DNA from: an uncultured Sulfitobacter sp. | GTDB taxonomy: Bacteria > Pseudomonadota > Alphaproteobacteria > Rhodobacterales > Rhodobacteraceae | Direction of reading: 5' to 3' | NCBI GenBank assembly: GCA_947492925.1 | Contig: CANLOQ010000001.1 | Span: 1,178,001-1,242,000, forward strand | DNA: 64,000 bases | Shown here: positions 1-9,065 of the stretch, one piece after another | How the letters are laid out: each line of letters begins with the position of its first letter | Numbering within the stretch: position 1 is the first letter of the stretch | The notes under the pieces: generated by a model | Told to the model about the DNA's origin: nothing | Databases searched by the model: none | Seen by the model: the letters and a program-made list of their open reading frames with translations, nothing else | Made by a program: the position numbers and the translations under genes

Positions 1-477
1 ATGCGCAATGTGGTCACGCCGACAACGGTGTGGACCATCGGGCATGTGACGCTGCATCCCAATGCGTCGTCAATCGTGCCGGGCAAAGTATCATTCTCGA
101 TGCAATGGCGCGACGGGGATGCCGACCGGCTGCGGCGGATGGAGCGGATTGTGCGCGAGACTGCCGTAGAAGTGGCCGAGGCGCGGGGGCTCGAGGTAAC
201 TTTCGGACCGATGTGGGAGCTGGAGCCAGTCGAGATGGATGCGGCGTTACGGTCTGCATTGGCAAAGAGCGCCGAGAGCGTGGCGCCGGGGCGCTGGCGC
301 GAGATGCCGTCGGGCGCGCTGCATGACGCGACCAATGTGGCGCGGCTGATGCCGGTGGCGATGCTGTTTGTGCCGTCGATTGGCGGGATCAGCCACGCGT
401 TCGAGGAAGACACGGACGAGGATGATCTGGTTGCAGGGCTGCATGTGTTGGCCGGTGCGGTTGCGCGGCTGGGCTGA
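1..477 (+). CDS. Zn-dependent M20 hydrolase, hydantoinase/carbamoylase family, C-terminal part
   Basis: This is the last 158 residues of a gene that begins outside the window. The family (N-carbamoyl-amino-acid hydrolases, allantoate amidohydrolase, ureidopropionase) removes the carbamoyl group from ureido acids using a two-metal centre. The C-terminal signature [10 protein letters not shown] is present near residues 128-137, with the family's metal-ligand histidine, and GALHDA near residues 105-110 lies in the substrate region. The N-terminal catalytic residues are off the edge, so the substrate cannot be judged. The reading frame is open from base 1, so the methionine at base 1 is probably internal. 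The gene converges on, and overlaps by 89 bases, the membrane-protein frame that follows. Confidence 0.8.
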   Translation: MRNVVTPTTVWTIGHVTLHPNASSIVPGKVSFSMQWRDGDADRLRRMERIVRETAVEVAEARGLEVTFGPMWELEPVEMDAALRSALAKSAESVAPGRWREMPSGALHDATNVARLMPVAMLFVPSIGGISHAFEEDTDEDDLVAGLHVLAGAVARLG

Positions 478-898
478 CAGGCTGCGCGGGGCGGCATGCC
501 TGCCAGAGCAGGCTCCAGACCACACCGTTCGAAAAGATGCCGATCAGCGGCGGCAGCAGGAGATTGCCCGGACTGCCGTGCCGCTGGAAGAGTGCCGGAT
601 AAATAAACGTGGCCCATGCCGCGCAACCGGCCACGGCAATACAGGTCAGAGACAGGCGACCGTATTGCGTGCTGTCTGGATCGTTCGCGCGCGCAAGCAC
701 TTCCCAGTGCAGCAGGCAGGCGCCAAGACAGCCGAACGGCAGGATCAGCATCACGGGTGAGGCCCCTTGCGGTATACCATTGGACAGCAGCAGCAGGCCG
801 AAAAAGAGAACCAGCGGGATGGCGATGACCGTCAGCCCTGCGGTTGCCCATAGCGCGACGGGCACCATAGCGTTTGTCGGTGTCTTCGGCTGTGTCAT
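389..898 (-). CDS. Hypothetical four-helix membrane protein
   Basis: A 169-residue protein with four likely membrane segments (about residues 13-38, 46-66, 80-100 and 112-133) and a proline/histidine-rich C-terminal tail. The start at 898 has a purine-rich AGAGG a few bases upstream. The last 29 codons overlap the end of the convergent hydrolase gene, and that tail looks low in complexity, so the true 3' end may be less constrained than the membrane core. I recognise no family. An alternative is that only the membrane part is functional. The gene stands alone between the hydrolase and a two-component system, with no operon partner. Confidence 0.5.
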   Translation of the reverse strand: MTQPKTPTNAMVPVALWATAGLTVIAIPLVLFFGLLLLSNGIPQGASPVMLILPFGCLGACLLHWEVLARANDPDSTQYGRLSLTCIAVAGCAAWATFIYPALFQRHGSPGNLLLPPLIGIFSNGVVWSLLWQACRPAQPVSPAAQPHRPTHAALQPDHPRPCLPRTRG

Positions 899-988
899 GG
901 GCTGGGTCCTCTCGTGCGTGAGAGTGCCACGGAAAAATGGCGCAAATTTGGCTGTGAGCAGGGAAAACGGAATGGTGTCAGACGGTGG

Positions 989-1690
989 TCAGTCCCAGCT
1001 GACATCGCCCAGAAAGATATAGCCCGCCCCGTAGATCGTTTTGATCAATTGCGGGTTTTTCGGGTCTTCGCGCAGTTTCGTGCGCAGGCGCGAGATGCGG
1101 ACATCCATCGCGCGGTCAAAGGATTCCGATGCTGCCCCGCCAAGACTTTCCTGCATCTGGGCGCGGCTGATCAGGCGTTTGGGGCTTTCCAGAAACAGGC
1201 GCAGCACTTCGGATTCGGCGTGGGAAAAGGGGACTTCCTCGCCCTTGGCATCGCACAGGATGTAGCGGTCGAAATGGGCGGTCCAACCGTTGAAGCGGGC
1301 GGTGTCACCGGGGGTGCCTGCCGCTTTGGGGCTGCGCAGTCGGGCGCGGATACGTGCGACAACCTCGGCCGGATCGAACGGTTTGATGATATAGTCGTCG
1401 GCACCCAGTTCCAGCCCGGTGACACGGTCCTGCACCTGTGCGCGACCCGAAATGATGATGACCACCGCGCCTTGTTCCAGCGCCAGACGGTGCACCAGCG
1501 TCAGCCCGTCGGTGTCGGGCAGGCTGAGGTCAACAAGACAGACATCGGGCGTGCGGGTTGCCAGTGCCGCCTCGAACGCGCGGGCGCGGCCAAAGCTGAG
1601 CGTCTCAAAACCCGCTTCCTCCAACGCGTCCGCCAGAAGGGTGCGGATTTCGGGCTCGTCATCAAGGATTGTCACCAAAGGGCGCGTCAT
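989..1690 (-). CDS. OmpR/PhoB-type response regulator
   Basis: A 233-residue regulator. Residues 1-115 form a receiver domain with acidic residues D10/D11, phosphoacceptor D54 (CLVDLSLPD) and conserved K103 (IIKPF). Residues about 135-230 form a winged-helix DNA-binding domain ending in the typical IYGAGYIFLGD. It overlaps the upstream hybrid kinase gene by four bases (ATGA), so the two are translationally coupled and almost certainly a cognate pair. The divergent neighbour is a CoA ligase plus LIV transporter operon, the obvious candidate target. That regulatory link is inferred from position only. Confidence 0.9.
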   Translation of the reverse strand: MTRPLVTILDDEPEIRTLLADALEEAGFETLSFGRARAFEAALATRTPDVCLVDLSLPDTDGLTLVHRLALEQGAVVIIISGRAQVQDRVTGLELGADDYIIKPFDPAEVVARIRARLRSPKAAGTPGDTARFNGWTAHFDRYILCDAKGEEVPFSHAESEVLRLFLESPKRLISRAQMQESLGGAASESFDRAMDVRISRLRTKLREDPKNPQLIKTIYGAGYIFLGDVSWD

Positions 1691-3594
1691 TGGGCAGCGA
1701 CTGAGGCGGGAGTGATGAGCACTGCCAGATCGGCGGCCCCGAAAGGTTTGCTGAGGACGGGGGCGAGTTTCTGTGCGTCTCGGAACAGGCTGTGGTCGGC
1801 GGGCAGGGACGTCATCAGCAGCACCGGCACATGGCCCGCTGCCCGGTGGGCAAGGTCAAGACCCGTCGCCTCGCCCACCAGTTGGATGTCAGACAGGATC
1901 AGGCCAATGTCGGGCAGATCGGCCAGAAGGGCGGTGGCCTCATCCGCGCTGGTGGCCTCGATCACGGAATGGCCCATATCCATCAGCATATCGCGCACGT
2001 CCGCCCGGATGTCGTCATCATCCTCAACCAGCAGGGCAAGGCCGGTGGTGCCGGGCAGTGCCGCGCGGTAGGGCAGACGCAAGACCACGGACGCACCACC
2101 CGTGTCGTTGCGCAGGCGCAGATCACCGCCTGCGGATTTGGTCATGTCATAGACCATCGACAGGCCAAGGCCGCTGCCTTCGCTGCCTTTGGTGGTAAAG
2201 AACGGGTCGATGCCGCGCTCAAGGGCAGTGGGGGAAAAGCCCGGGCCGTTGTCTGTTACCGTCCATTCGATCCACGTATCATGCACAACACGCTGGGTCA
2301 GGGTGATGTGACCCGCCGCCCCGCAGGCATCGCGGGCATTCAGAATAAGGTTGAGCAGGCTGTCGGTGATGCGCCCCTTGTCCAGCAGGACGGCGTGATC
2401 GGGGGCCTGGTTGATGATGTACAGCCGCATGTCCGCAGGCAGGGTCGGCTTGGCCAGCGTGGCCAGATCTCTTAGCACCTGCGCGGGATCGGTGGCTGTC
2501 GGGCGCAGCGCACGGGGGCCGGTGACATCGGCGATCGAGCTGAGAAGCGTACCGCCGCGCCGGGCGGCGGCGAGGGTGCCCTCAACCAGTTCGCGGGCAT
2601 TTTCGGGCAGGTCAGGCAGACGGCCCATGCGCGACTGCATGCCCAGAATGATTGTCAGCAGATTGGAAAAATCATGGGCAAGGCCCGAGATCATCTGTGC
2701 TGCCAGTTCGCGCTTGCGGGTCTGTTGCAGGGCCACGCGGGTCTGCGTTTCTTCGGTGATGTCCATCGACAGGATGTAGGCGCCGCCTTGGGTATCGGGA
2801 GTAAAGGCCACGCGGATACGGCGGGCGGAGGCTTCGTCGGTGAACTCCATGATTGCGGGTGTGCCGGCGATGGCATCCGAAAGCGCGGGCGCGATGCGAC
2901 TGTAGGCCGACGGGCCAAGGGCATCGCGGATGTGCAGGCCGAGGATGTTGCGGGGGCGGCCCGGTATGACGCTGGAAAGTTTGCGGTTGGAAAACGTATA
3001 GCGCCCGGACGCGTCGACATGCGCGATATGGGCGGGCATCATTTCGGTTGTGAGCCGCGTGCGCGCCTCTGACGCGGTCAACTGGCGTTTGGTTTCCTCA
3101 AGCGTGGAGATCATCGCGGCCAATTCACGGTTGGTGGCAGCAAGCTGTTCGGCGTGGGCCAGTACCTGATCGCTCAGGGCATCGGACCGGGCGCGCAGCA
3201 AGGCTTCCTGCGCCTTGGTCGCGGTAATATCGGTATAGACGGTGACCCAGCCACCCTGGGGCAAGGGGGATCCTTCGACGCTGATACTGCGCCCCCCGCC
3301 GCGCGTGCGCTCCATATAATGGGGCTGGAAGGCGCGGGCCTGTTGGGTGCGCTCTGCGATGAAGGCTTCGATATCGTCGATGGGTCCGTATTCGCCGCGT
3401 GTGGCAAGGTGGCGGATCGTGTCCTCAAACGGGGCACCGGGGGTCACAAGTCTGTCGGGCAGGTTGAACATTTGCTGAAAGGGCGCGTTGCAGACAACAA
3501 GGTTCAGGTCGGAATCGTAGATCGTGAGCGCCTGCGCAATCAGGTTGAGCCCCGCGCTCGTCATTGCCTTGGCCTGTTCATCAGTGATGTGCAT
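1687..3594 (-). CDS. Hybrid PAS sensor histidine kinase with C-terminal receiver
   Basis: A 635-residue soluble sensor with no membrane segment. In order: a PAS domain (about 15-128), a coiled-coil linker (about 130-180), a second PAS domain (about 180-285), the dimerisation/phosphoacceptor segment with H307 in GLAHDFSN, the ATPase domain (N-box N419, G1 box DNGPGF at 448-453, G2 box SGLGLS at 474-479), and a receiver with D569 and K616. The strong AGGAGG eight bases upstream fixes the start. The partner regulator follows with a four-base overlap. A cytoplasmic PAS sensor beside an acid-uptake locus suggests sensing of an internal metabolite or redox state, but the ligand is unknown. Confidence 0.92.
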   Translation of the reverse strand: MHITDEQAKAMTSAGLNLIAQALTIYDSDLNLVVCNAPFQQMFNLPDRLVTPGAPFEDTIRHLATRGEYGPIDDIEAFIAERTQQARAFQPHYMERTRGGGRSISVEGSPLPQGGWVTVYTDITATKAQEALLRARSDALSDQVLAHAEQLAATNRELAAMISTLEETKRQLTASEARTRLTTEMMPAHIAHVDASGRYTFSNRKLSSVIPGRPRNILGLHIRDALGPSAYSRIAPALSDAIAGTPAIMEFTDEASARRIRVAFTPDTQGGAYILSMDITEETQTRVALQQTRKRELAAQMISGLAHDFSNLLTIILGMQSRMGRLPDLPENARELVEGTLAAARRGGTLLSSIADVTGPRALRPTATDPAQVLRDLATLAKPTLPADMRLYIINQAPDHAVLLDKGRITDSLLNLILNARDACGAAGHITLTQRVVHDTWIEWTVTDNGPGFSPTALERGIDPFFTTKGSEGSGLGLSMVYDMTKSAGGDLRLRNDTGGASVVLRLPYRAALPGTTGLALLVEDDDDIRADVRDMLMDMGHSVIEATSADEATALLADLPDIGLILSDIQLVGEATGLDLAHRAAGHVPVLLMTSLPADHSLFRDAQKLAPVLSKPFGAADLAVLITPASVAAQ

Positions 3595-3693
3595 GCTGCC
3601 TCCTGCGGTGTCGATAGCATTTTGTCACGGCGCGGGCCAAGGGCGAAGGGGGCCCGTTACAATTCGTAAGGATTGAGAAAAGTTCAGGAAAAA

Positions 3694-3752
3694 GTTGACC
3701 TTCAAGACAATGCAGCATCCTTGTAGGATGTGAGAATCGCGAAACACGCGAT
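3694..3752 (+). promoter_or_regulatory. Candidate promoter and leader hairpins ahead of the CoA ligase locus
   Basis: TTGACC at 3694-3699 is a good alphaproteobacterial -35 element; the matching -10 is weak. Two short dyads follow: CATCCT/AGGATG (3716-3721 and 3725-3730, 3-base loop) and ATCGCG/CGCGAT (3736-3741 and 3747-3752, 5-base loop). They lie between the divergent kinase and ligase genes and could be operator or leader RNA structure. The promoter call rests on the -35 alone. Confidence 0.35.
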
Positions 3753-3793
3753 CAACCCTGTCGAACAAAAAGACAGGTATGGGAGGAATAGTT

Positions 3794-5764
3794 TTGGCCA
3801 CGCCTGAGACGCGCGCCGACGGACCGCAGTCCGTTCCGGCGCTTTTGCACCGTAACGCTAAGAAATTCGCGAATGCGCCTGCGTACCGCGAAAAGGAATA
3901 CGGCATCTGGCAAAGCTGGACCTGGTCGCAGACCCGCGACGAGGTCGAGGCGCTGGCGCTGGGCCTGATGGAAATGGGGATCAACGAGGGTGACTTCGTT
4001 GCCATCATCGGGCGCAACCGGCCGTATCTTTATTGGGCGATGATGGCCGCCGAGATGTGTGGCGCGGTGCCCGTGCCGCTGTATCAGGACGCCAACGCCG
4101 AAGAGATGGCGTATGTGATGAACCACTGTGGTGCGCGTTTTGCCATTGTGGGCGATCAGGAGCAGGTGGACAAGATATTGGAAGTGCAGGAAGAACTGCC
4201 TGAATTCCAGCAGATGATCTACCTTGATCCGCGCGGCCTGCGGAAATACGACCACAGCGCGATGAAGCAGTATGCGAACGTGCAGGAACTGGGTCGCCAG
4301 ATGCGCGACAAGAACATCAAGGAACTGGAGGCGCGGCAGGCCAAGCTGAATTACGACAGCACGGGTGTGATGCTTTACACTTCCGGGACGACCGGAAAGC
4401 CCAAGGGTGTGGTGCTGTCCAATCGCAACATCATCGAGACCGCGAAAAGCAGTTCGGAATTCGACGATCTGCGCCAGACCGATGACATTCTGGCCTATTT
4501 GCCGATGGCCTGGGTGGGTGATTTTATCTTTTCGGTGGGTCAGGCGCTGTGGACGGGGTTCTGCACGAATTGTCCTGAGTCAGCCGATACGATGCACGTC
4601 GATCTGCGCGAGATCGGGCCGACCTATTACTTTGCCCCGCCGCGCGTGTTCGAGACGCAGCTGACCAATGTGATGATCCGCATGGAAGACGCCAGCCGCA
4701 TGAAGAAATGGCTGTTCGATACCTTTATGGCGCATGCGCGCAGGGTGGGTCCGGCCATTCTGGACGGGCAGAATGTGAGCCAGTGGGACCGGTTCAAATA
4801 CAAGCTGGGCGAGGCGTTTGTCTATGGGCCGTTGAAGAACACACTGGGCTTCAGCCGCGTGCGCGTGGGCTATACTGCCGGTGAGGCGATCGGGCCGGAA
4901 ATCTTTGATTTTTATCGGTCTTTGGGGATCAACCTGAAGCAGCTTTACGGTCAGACTGAAGCGACGGTGTTTATCACGGCGCAGCCGGATGGCGAGGTGC
5001 GTTCGGATACGGTTGGGGTCACCTGCCCTGGTGTGGAGCTGAAGATTGCCGAGAATGGCGAGGTGTTCTACCGCTCTCCGGGGGTGTTTGTGGAGTATTA
5101 CAAGAACCCCGAGAGCACGGCGGACACAAAGGATGCCGAAGGCTGGGTCGCCACGGGCGACGCTGGATTTATCGAGGAAGACAGCGGGCATTTGCGCATC
5201 ATCGACCGCGCGAAAGATGTGGGGAAAATGGCGGATGGATCGCTGTTTGCGCCCAAGTACGTTGAAAACAAACTGAAATTTTTCCCCAATATTCTGGAGG
5301 CTGTGGTTTTTGGCAACGGACGGGCGGAATGTACGGCGTTTATTAACATTGACTTAACGGCGGTCGGCAACTGGGCAGAGCGGAACAACATCGGTTACGC
5401 GTCCTATCAGGAACTGGCGCGGCATCCGCAGGTGATGGACACGATCCAAGCCCACGTGGAGGAGGTGAATGCCAGTGTGGCCGAGGATGAGATGTTGTCA
5501 GGCTGTCAGGTTCACCGGTTTGTTGTGTTGCACAAGGAACTGGATGCGGATGACGGGGAATTGACCCGGACCCGCAAGGTACGCCGGCGGATCATCGAGG
5601 AAAAGTACGATGATATCATTAACGCGCTGTACGACGGGTCGACATCGGTGAGCACCGAGACGGAAGTGACCTATGAGGACGGGCGCAAAGGGTCGATCAA
5701 AGCGACGCTGGAAGTGCGCAGTGCGAAGGTGCAGGCGGTTGCGACGCGGATGGCTGCGGAATGA
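3794..5764 (+). CDS. AMP-dependent acyl-CoA synthetase (long-chain/aryl acid ligase type)
   Basis: An adenylate-forming enzyme that would activate a carboxylic acid to its CoA thioester in two steps. The P-loop YTSGTTGKPKG lies near residues 195-205, YGQTEATVF is the A5-like motif, and the hinge region reads GWVATGDAGF with RIIDRAKD downstream. I place the start at the TTG at 3794, because GGGAGG at 3781-3786 is ideally spaced for it; an ATG at 3779 would put that site inside the gene. The product is then 656 residues, the usual length for this class. It is the first gene of a same-strand locus with a complete LIV ABC transporter. The substrate (fatty, aromatic or dicarboxylic acid) cannot be read from sequence. 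Confidence 0.88.
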   Translation: MATPETRADGPQSVPALLHRNAKKFANAPAYREKEYGIWQSWTWSQTRDEVEALALGLMEMGINEGDFVAIIGRNRPYLYWAMMAAEMCGAVPVPLYQDANAEEMAYVMNHCGARFAIVGDQEQVDKILEVQEELPEFQQMIYLDPRGLRKYDHSAMKQYANVQELGRQMRDKNIKELEARQAKLNYDSTGVMLYTSGTTGKPKGVVLSNRNIIETAKSSSEFDDLRQTDDILAYLPMAWVGDFIFSVGQALWTGFCTNCPESADTMHVDLREIGPTYYFAPPRVFETQLTNVMIRMEDASRMKKWLFDTFMAHARRVGPAILDGQNVSQWDRFKYKLGEAFVYGPLKNTLGFSRVRVGYTAGEAIGPEIFDFYRSLGINLKQLYGQTEATVFITAQPDGEVRSDTVGVTCPGVELKIAENGEVFYRSPGVFVEYYKNPESTADTKDAEGWVATGDAGFIEEDSGHLRIIDRAKDVGKMADGSLFAPKYVENKLKFFPNILEAVVFGNGRAECTAFINIDLTAVGNWAERNNIGYASYQELARHPQVMDTIQAHVEEVNASVAEDEMLSGCQVHRFVVLHKELDADDGELTRTRKVRRRIIEEKYDDIINALYDGSTSVSTETEVTYEDGRKGSIKATLEVRSAKVQAVATRMAAE

Positions 5765-5888
5765 GCGCGCGACGCGCGGCTGCGCCGACGCCCCGCCCGC
5801 CCTCCCGCAGTTGTGCCAATTGGCCGATGGCCGTGCGCGATGCGAGGTCGCAGATGAATTGTATTGGAAAGATGAAGGGCGTGGCGGT

Positions 5889-6707
5889 GTGAAGGATACT
5901 GTGGACAGCTATGTCACCGCGGATGGGCGGACCATTGGCCCTGTCGTGATGGAAATGAAGAATATTACCCTTAGATTCGGGGGTGTTGAGGCGATCAAGG
6001 ACATTTCGTTCGACATCCGCGAAGGGGAGATACGCGCGATCATCGGGCCGAACGGCGCGGGGAAATCCTCGATGCTGAACGTCATTTCGGGGTTCTATGT
6101 GCCGCAGGAAGGCGAGGTCTGGTACAAGGGCAGCCGCCGTCCGGCGATGAAGCCGTTTCAGGTGGCGCAGCAGGGCATTGCGCGCACTTTTCAGAACATT
6201 GCGCTGTTTGAGGGCATGAGCGTTCTGGACAACGTGATGACCGGGCGGCTGACGCATATGAAGACGGGGCTTTTTGCGCAGTCTTTGTGGAAGGGAAAGG
6301 CGGAAGCCGAAGAGGTCGAGAACCGCGAAGTTGCGGAAAAGATTATTGATTTTCTTGAGATTCAGGCCATTCGCAAAACACCCGTGGCGCGGTTGCCTTA
6401 CGGGTTGAAAAAGCGGGTGGAATTGGCGCGCGCACTGGCGGCGGAACCATCGATCCTGCTTTTGGACGAGCCGATGGCGGGGATGAACGTCGAGGAGAAG
6501 GAGGACATGAGCCGCTTTATCCTTGATGTGAATGATGAATTTGGCACCACGATTGCGCTGATCGAGCATGACATGGGCGTGGTCATGGACCTGTCCGACC
6601 GGGTTGTGGTGATGGATTACGGCAAGAAAATCGGGGATGGCACGCCCGAAGAAGTGCGTAACAATCAGGATGTGATCGATGCGTATCTGGGGGTGGCCCA
6701 TGACTGA
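5889..6707 (+). CDS. livG: Branched-chain-type ABC transporter ATP-binding protein LivG
   Basis: One of the two ATPases of a LIV/HAAT-family importer. Walker A is GPNGAGKS, the LSGGQ-like signature is replaced by LPYGLKKRVELARAL, Walker B is ILLDEP, and the LivG-type insert FQNIALFEGMSVLDNV is present. The frame is open far upstream into the ligase gene, but conservation begins near the GTG at 5889 (272 residues), which has AAGGG about eight bases ahead. The altered signature is common in LivG proteins. It follows the CoA ligase by 124 bases and precedes livH by 90 bases that hold degenerate repeat sequence. Confidence 0.9.
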   Translation: MKDTVDSYVTADGRTIGPVVMEMKNITLRFGGVEAIKDISFDIREGEIRAIIGPNGAGKSSMLNVISGFYVPQEGEVWYKGSRRPAMKPFQVAQQGIARTFQNIALFEGMSVLDNVMTGRLTHMKTGLFAQSLWKGKAEAEEVENREVAEKIIDFLEIQAIRKTPVARLPYGLKKRVELARALAAEPSILLLDEPMAGMNVEEKEDMSRFILDVNDEFGTTIALIEHDMGVVMDLSDRVVVMDYGKKIGDGTPEEVRNNQDVIDAYLGVAHD

Positions 6708-6723
6708 TTTGGCTGTGTTTTGC

Positions 6724-6766
6724 GGTGTGCACCCTGCGTGCACCCTCCGTACACCCCTGATGCACC
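6724..6766. repeat. Degenerate GTGCACCC-rich intergenic repeat
   Basis: The livG-livH gap holds three near-copies of GTGCACCCT / GTACACCCC in tandem. It resembles a decayed relative of the GTAG-headed hairpin pair between livH and livM. No clean stem can be drawn, so assignment to that family is tentative. Confidence 0.35.
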
Positions 6767-6797
6767 GCCGCGCTGCGGCATCCCGGAGGGCTTTCAA

Positions 6798-7805
6798 ATG
6801 AATGAACAACTGGCATTTACCATCGAAGTCTTTGCCAACGGGCTGATGGCGGGCGTGCTGTATGCGCTGGTCGCCCTTGGATTTGTGTTGATCTACAAAG
6901 CGTCCGGCATTTTCAATTACGCGCAGGGCGTCATGGCGCTTTTTGCGGCGATGACGCTGGTGGGCATCCAGAACGGACAGGTGCCGTTTGCCCATCTGAT
7001 CAACGCGATTTTTGGCACCGATGTGCATAAATTCGGGTGGTCGGTGCATTCCTTTGCCGCGATTCTGCTGACGGTGATCGTTATGATCGCGCTGGCCTGG
7101 GCGGTGCAGCGGTTTGTGTTCCGGCATCTGGTGGGACAGGAGCCGATTATCCTGTTCATGGCGACCATCGGTCTGGCCTATTTCCTTGAAGGGGTGGCGG
7201 ACCTGATGTGGGGGTCCGAGCTGAAGGCGCTGAATGTCTGTGCGTCCGAGGGGAACTGTCTGCCGCAGGGGATGAACGTCTGGCTGGAAGGCACGACATA
7301 CGAGGCGCTGGGCTATGGGTTCTTTATCGATAACCTTGATATTGTGGCGTCGATTGTGGCTGCGATCCTTGTGATCGGGCTGGTGATGTTTGCGCAGTAT
7401 ACCAAGCAAGGCCGCGCGATGCGGGCCGTGGCGGATGACCATCAGGCGGCGCTGTCTGTTGGTGTGTCGCTGAATTTCATCTGGGTTCTTGTCTGGTCGC
7501 TTGCGGGTTTTGTCGCACTGGTTGCCGGGATCATGTGGGGCGCGAAATCTGGCGTGCAGTTTTCGCTGTCGCTGATCGCACTTAAGGCGCTGCCGGTGCT
7601 GATGCTGGGGGGGTTCACCTCTATTCCCGGGGCGATTGTGGGTGGTTTGATTATTGGCGTGGGGGAGAAGCTATTCGAGTTTCTGATCGGTGCGCCGTAC
7701 CTTGGGGGTGCGACGGAGAACTGGTTTGCCTACATGCTGGCGCTCTTGTTTCTGGTGTTCCGTCCGCAGGGGTTGTTCGGGGAGAAGATCATTGAGCGTG
7801 TTTGA
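6798..7805 (+). CDS. livH: Branched-chain-type ABC transporter permease LivH
   Basis: Inner-membrane permease of the LIV-type importer. It has 335 residues and about eight hydrophobic segments, the conserved N-terminal NGLMAGVLYALVALGFVLIYKASGIFN region (here broken across residues 10-40), and the C-terminal GGFTSIPGAIVGGLIIGVGE stretch. The ATG at 6798 is chosen because CGGAGGG lies eight bases upstream; the frame is open further back but without a ribosome site. It pairs with LivM, and the LivG and LivF ATPases energise it. REP-like repeats flank it on both sides. Confidence 0.92.
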   Translation: MNEQLAFTIEVFANGLMAGVLYALVALGFVLIYKASGIFNYAQGVMALFAAMTLVGIQNGQVPFAHLINAIFGTDVHKFGWSVHSFAAILLTVIVMIALAWAVQRFVFRHLVGQEPIILFMATIGLAYFLEGVADLMWGSELKALNVCASEGNCLPQGMNVWLEGTTYEALGYGFFIDNLDIVASIVAAILVIGLVMFAQYTKQGRAMRAVADDHQAALSVGVSLNFIWVLVWSLAGFVALVAGIMWGAKSGVQFSLSLIALKALPVLMLGGFTSIPGAIVGGLIIGVGEKLFEFLIGAPYLGGATENWFAYMLALLFLVFRPQGLFGEKIIERV

Positions 7806-7814
7806 GATGGTCGC

Positions 7815-7863
7815 GGTGCGCAGTGAATGCGCACCCTACGTAGGGTGTGCATTTATGCGCACC
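7815..7863. repeat. Head-to-head pair of GTAG-headed REP-like hairpins
   Basis: Two imperfect palindromes abut at 7839/7840. The plus-strand unit (7840-7863) starts GTAGGGTG and folds as GGTGTGCAT / ATGCGCACC. The minus-strand unit (7815-7839) starts GTAGGGTGCGCA and folds similarly. A GTAG tetranucleotide followed by a hairpin is the form known for REP elements moved by RAYT (TnpA-REP) transposases. The pair sits in the 72-base gap between livH and livM, inside an operon. Confidence 0.7.
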
Positions 7864-7877
7864 GTGGGAGATGAATA

Positions 7878-8990
7878 ATGTTCTACCGTGAAGCAGGCGA
7901 TTTCAGTACGACCTACGCCGAAGATCAACAGACTTTTCCGATCAAGTTTGACCGGTATCGGTATTACGTGGTGCTGTTCATCGCCATCGTTGTGGTGCCG
8001 TTTTTCATCAATGACTACTGGGCAAACAGCCTTTTGCTGCCGTTCCTGATCTATGCGATTGCGGCGCTTGGGCTGAATATTCTGGTGGGCTATTGCGGGC
8101 AGGTTTCGCTGGGCACGGGCGGTTTCATGGCCGTGGGGGCGTATAGCTGTTACAAGTTTATGACCGGTGTGGACATCTGGTGGGGTGGCGAATTGCTGTT
8201 CCGGTTGCCGGAGTTCAACATCTTTTTCAGTGTGATCATGGGCGGGCTGATGACAGCGCTTGTGGGCGTGTTGTTTGGTTTGCCCAGCTTGCGGATCAAG
8301 GGGTTCTATCTGGCGGTGGCGACGCTGGCCGCGCAGTTCTTTCTGGTGTGGCTGTTTAACCGGGTTTCGTGGTTCTACAACTATTCGGCCTCGGGTCAGA
8401 TCAACGCGCCCGAGCGGGATTTGTTTGGTGTTTTGATCACCGGGCCCAGCACGGAGCCTTGGGCGACATATCTGTTCTGTCTGTTCTTTACGATTGTCTG
8501 CGCGGTGATTGCGCGGAACATGACGCGGGGATCGGCGGGGCGGAAATGGATGGCGATCCGCGATATGGACATTGCTGCCGAGATCATCGGGGTGAACCCG
8601 CTGCGTGCCAAGCTGACGGCGTTTATGGTGTCGTCTTTCTTTGTTGGTATTTCGGGCGCGCTGTTCTTTGCTGTCTATCTGGGCGCGGTGGAAGTGGGCG
8701 AAGCCTTTGGCATCCAGAAATCGTTCCTTGTGCTGTTCATGATCATCATCGGCGGGCTGGGCAGCATTTTTGGGTCTTTTGCCGGGGCCGCGTTTCTGGT
8801 GCTGTTGCCGGTGGCGCTGAAGGTGGTTGGTGTGGATTGGTTCGGCTGGCCCACGGATATTGTGGCGCACCTGAACCTTGTGATTGTGGGCGGATTGATC
8901 ATCGTGTTCCTGATCGCTGAGCCGCACGGCATTGCGCAGTTGTGGCGCGTGGCGAAAGAGAAATTGAGATTGTGGCCGTTCCCGCACTGA
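7878..8990 (+). CDS. livM: Branched-chain-type ABC transporter permease LivM
   Basis: Second permease subunit, 370 residues, with about nine membrane helices after a 25-residue cytoplasmic start. LivM hallmarks are visible: YAIAALGLNILVGYCGQVSLG near residues 55-75, the cytoplasmic loop GRKWMAIRDMDIAAEIIGVNP near 228-248, and GGLGSIFGSFAGA near 292-304. GGGAG nine bases ahead of the ATG supports the start. It is separated from livH only by the REP-like pair and is followed after 75 bases by the binding-protein gene, the usual LIV order. Confidence 0.93.
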   Translation: MFYREAGDFSTTYAEDQQTFPIKFDRYRYYVVLFIAIVVVPFFINDYWANSLLLPFLIYAIAALGLNILVGYCGQVSLGTGGFMAVGAYSCYKFMTGVDIWWGGELLFRLPEFNIFFSVIMGGLMTALVGVLFGLPSLRIKGFYLAVATLAAQFFLVWLFNRVSWFYNYSASGQINAPERDLFGVLITGPSTEPWATYLFCLFFTIVCAVIARNMTRGSAGRKWMAIRDMDIAAEIIGVNPLRAKLTAFMVSSFFVGISGALFFAVYLGAVEVGEAFGIQKSFLVLFMIIIGGLGSIFGSFAGAAFLVLLPVALKVVGVDWFGWPTDIVAHLNLVIVGGLIIVFLIAEPHGIAQLWRVAKEKLRLWPFPH

Positions 8991-9065
8991 CGCGGGCGCC
9001 ATATGGAAGAACGCAGGGCAAACCTGTGAGACTAAATCGGATAAAATCCAAGGGAGGAAACACCG

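Noticed and set aside
3779-3793. ATG at 3779 as start of the CoA ligase
   Set aside because: Its first codons contain the Shine-Dalgarno that fits the TTG at 3794.
5697-7442. A 581-codon minus-strand frame opposite livG/livH
   Set aside because: Histidine/arginine-rich shadow of the plus-strand genes, as expected in GC-rich DNA; the plus-strand families are certain.
7836-9002. A 388-codon minus-strand frame opposite livM
   Set aside because: Shadow of livM with unnatural composition.
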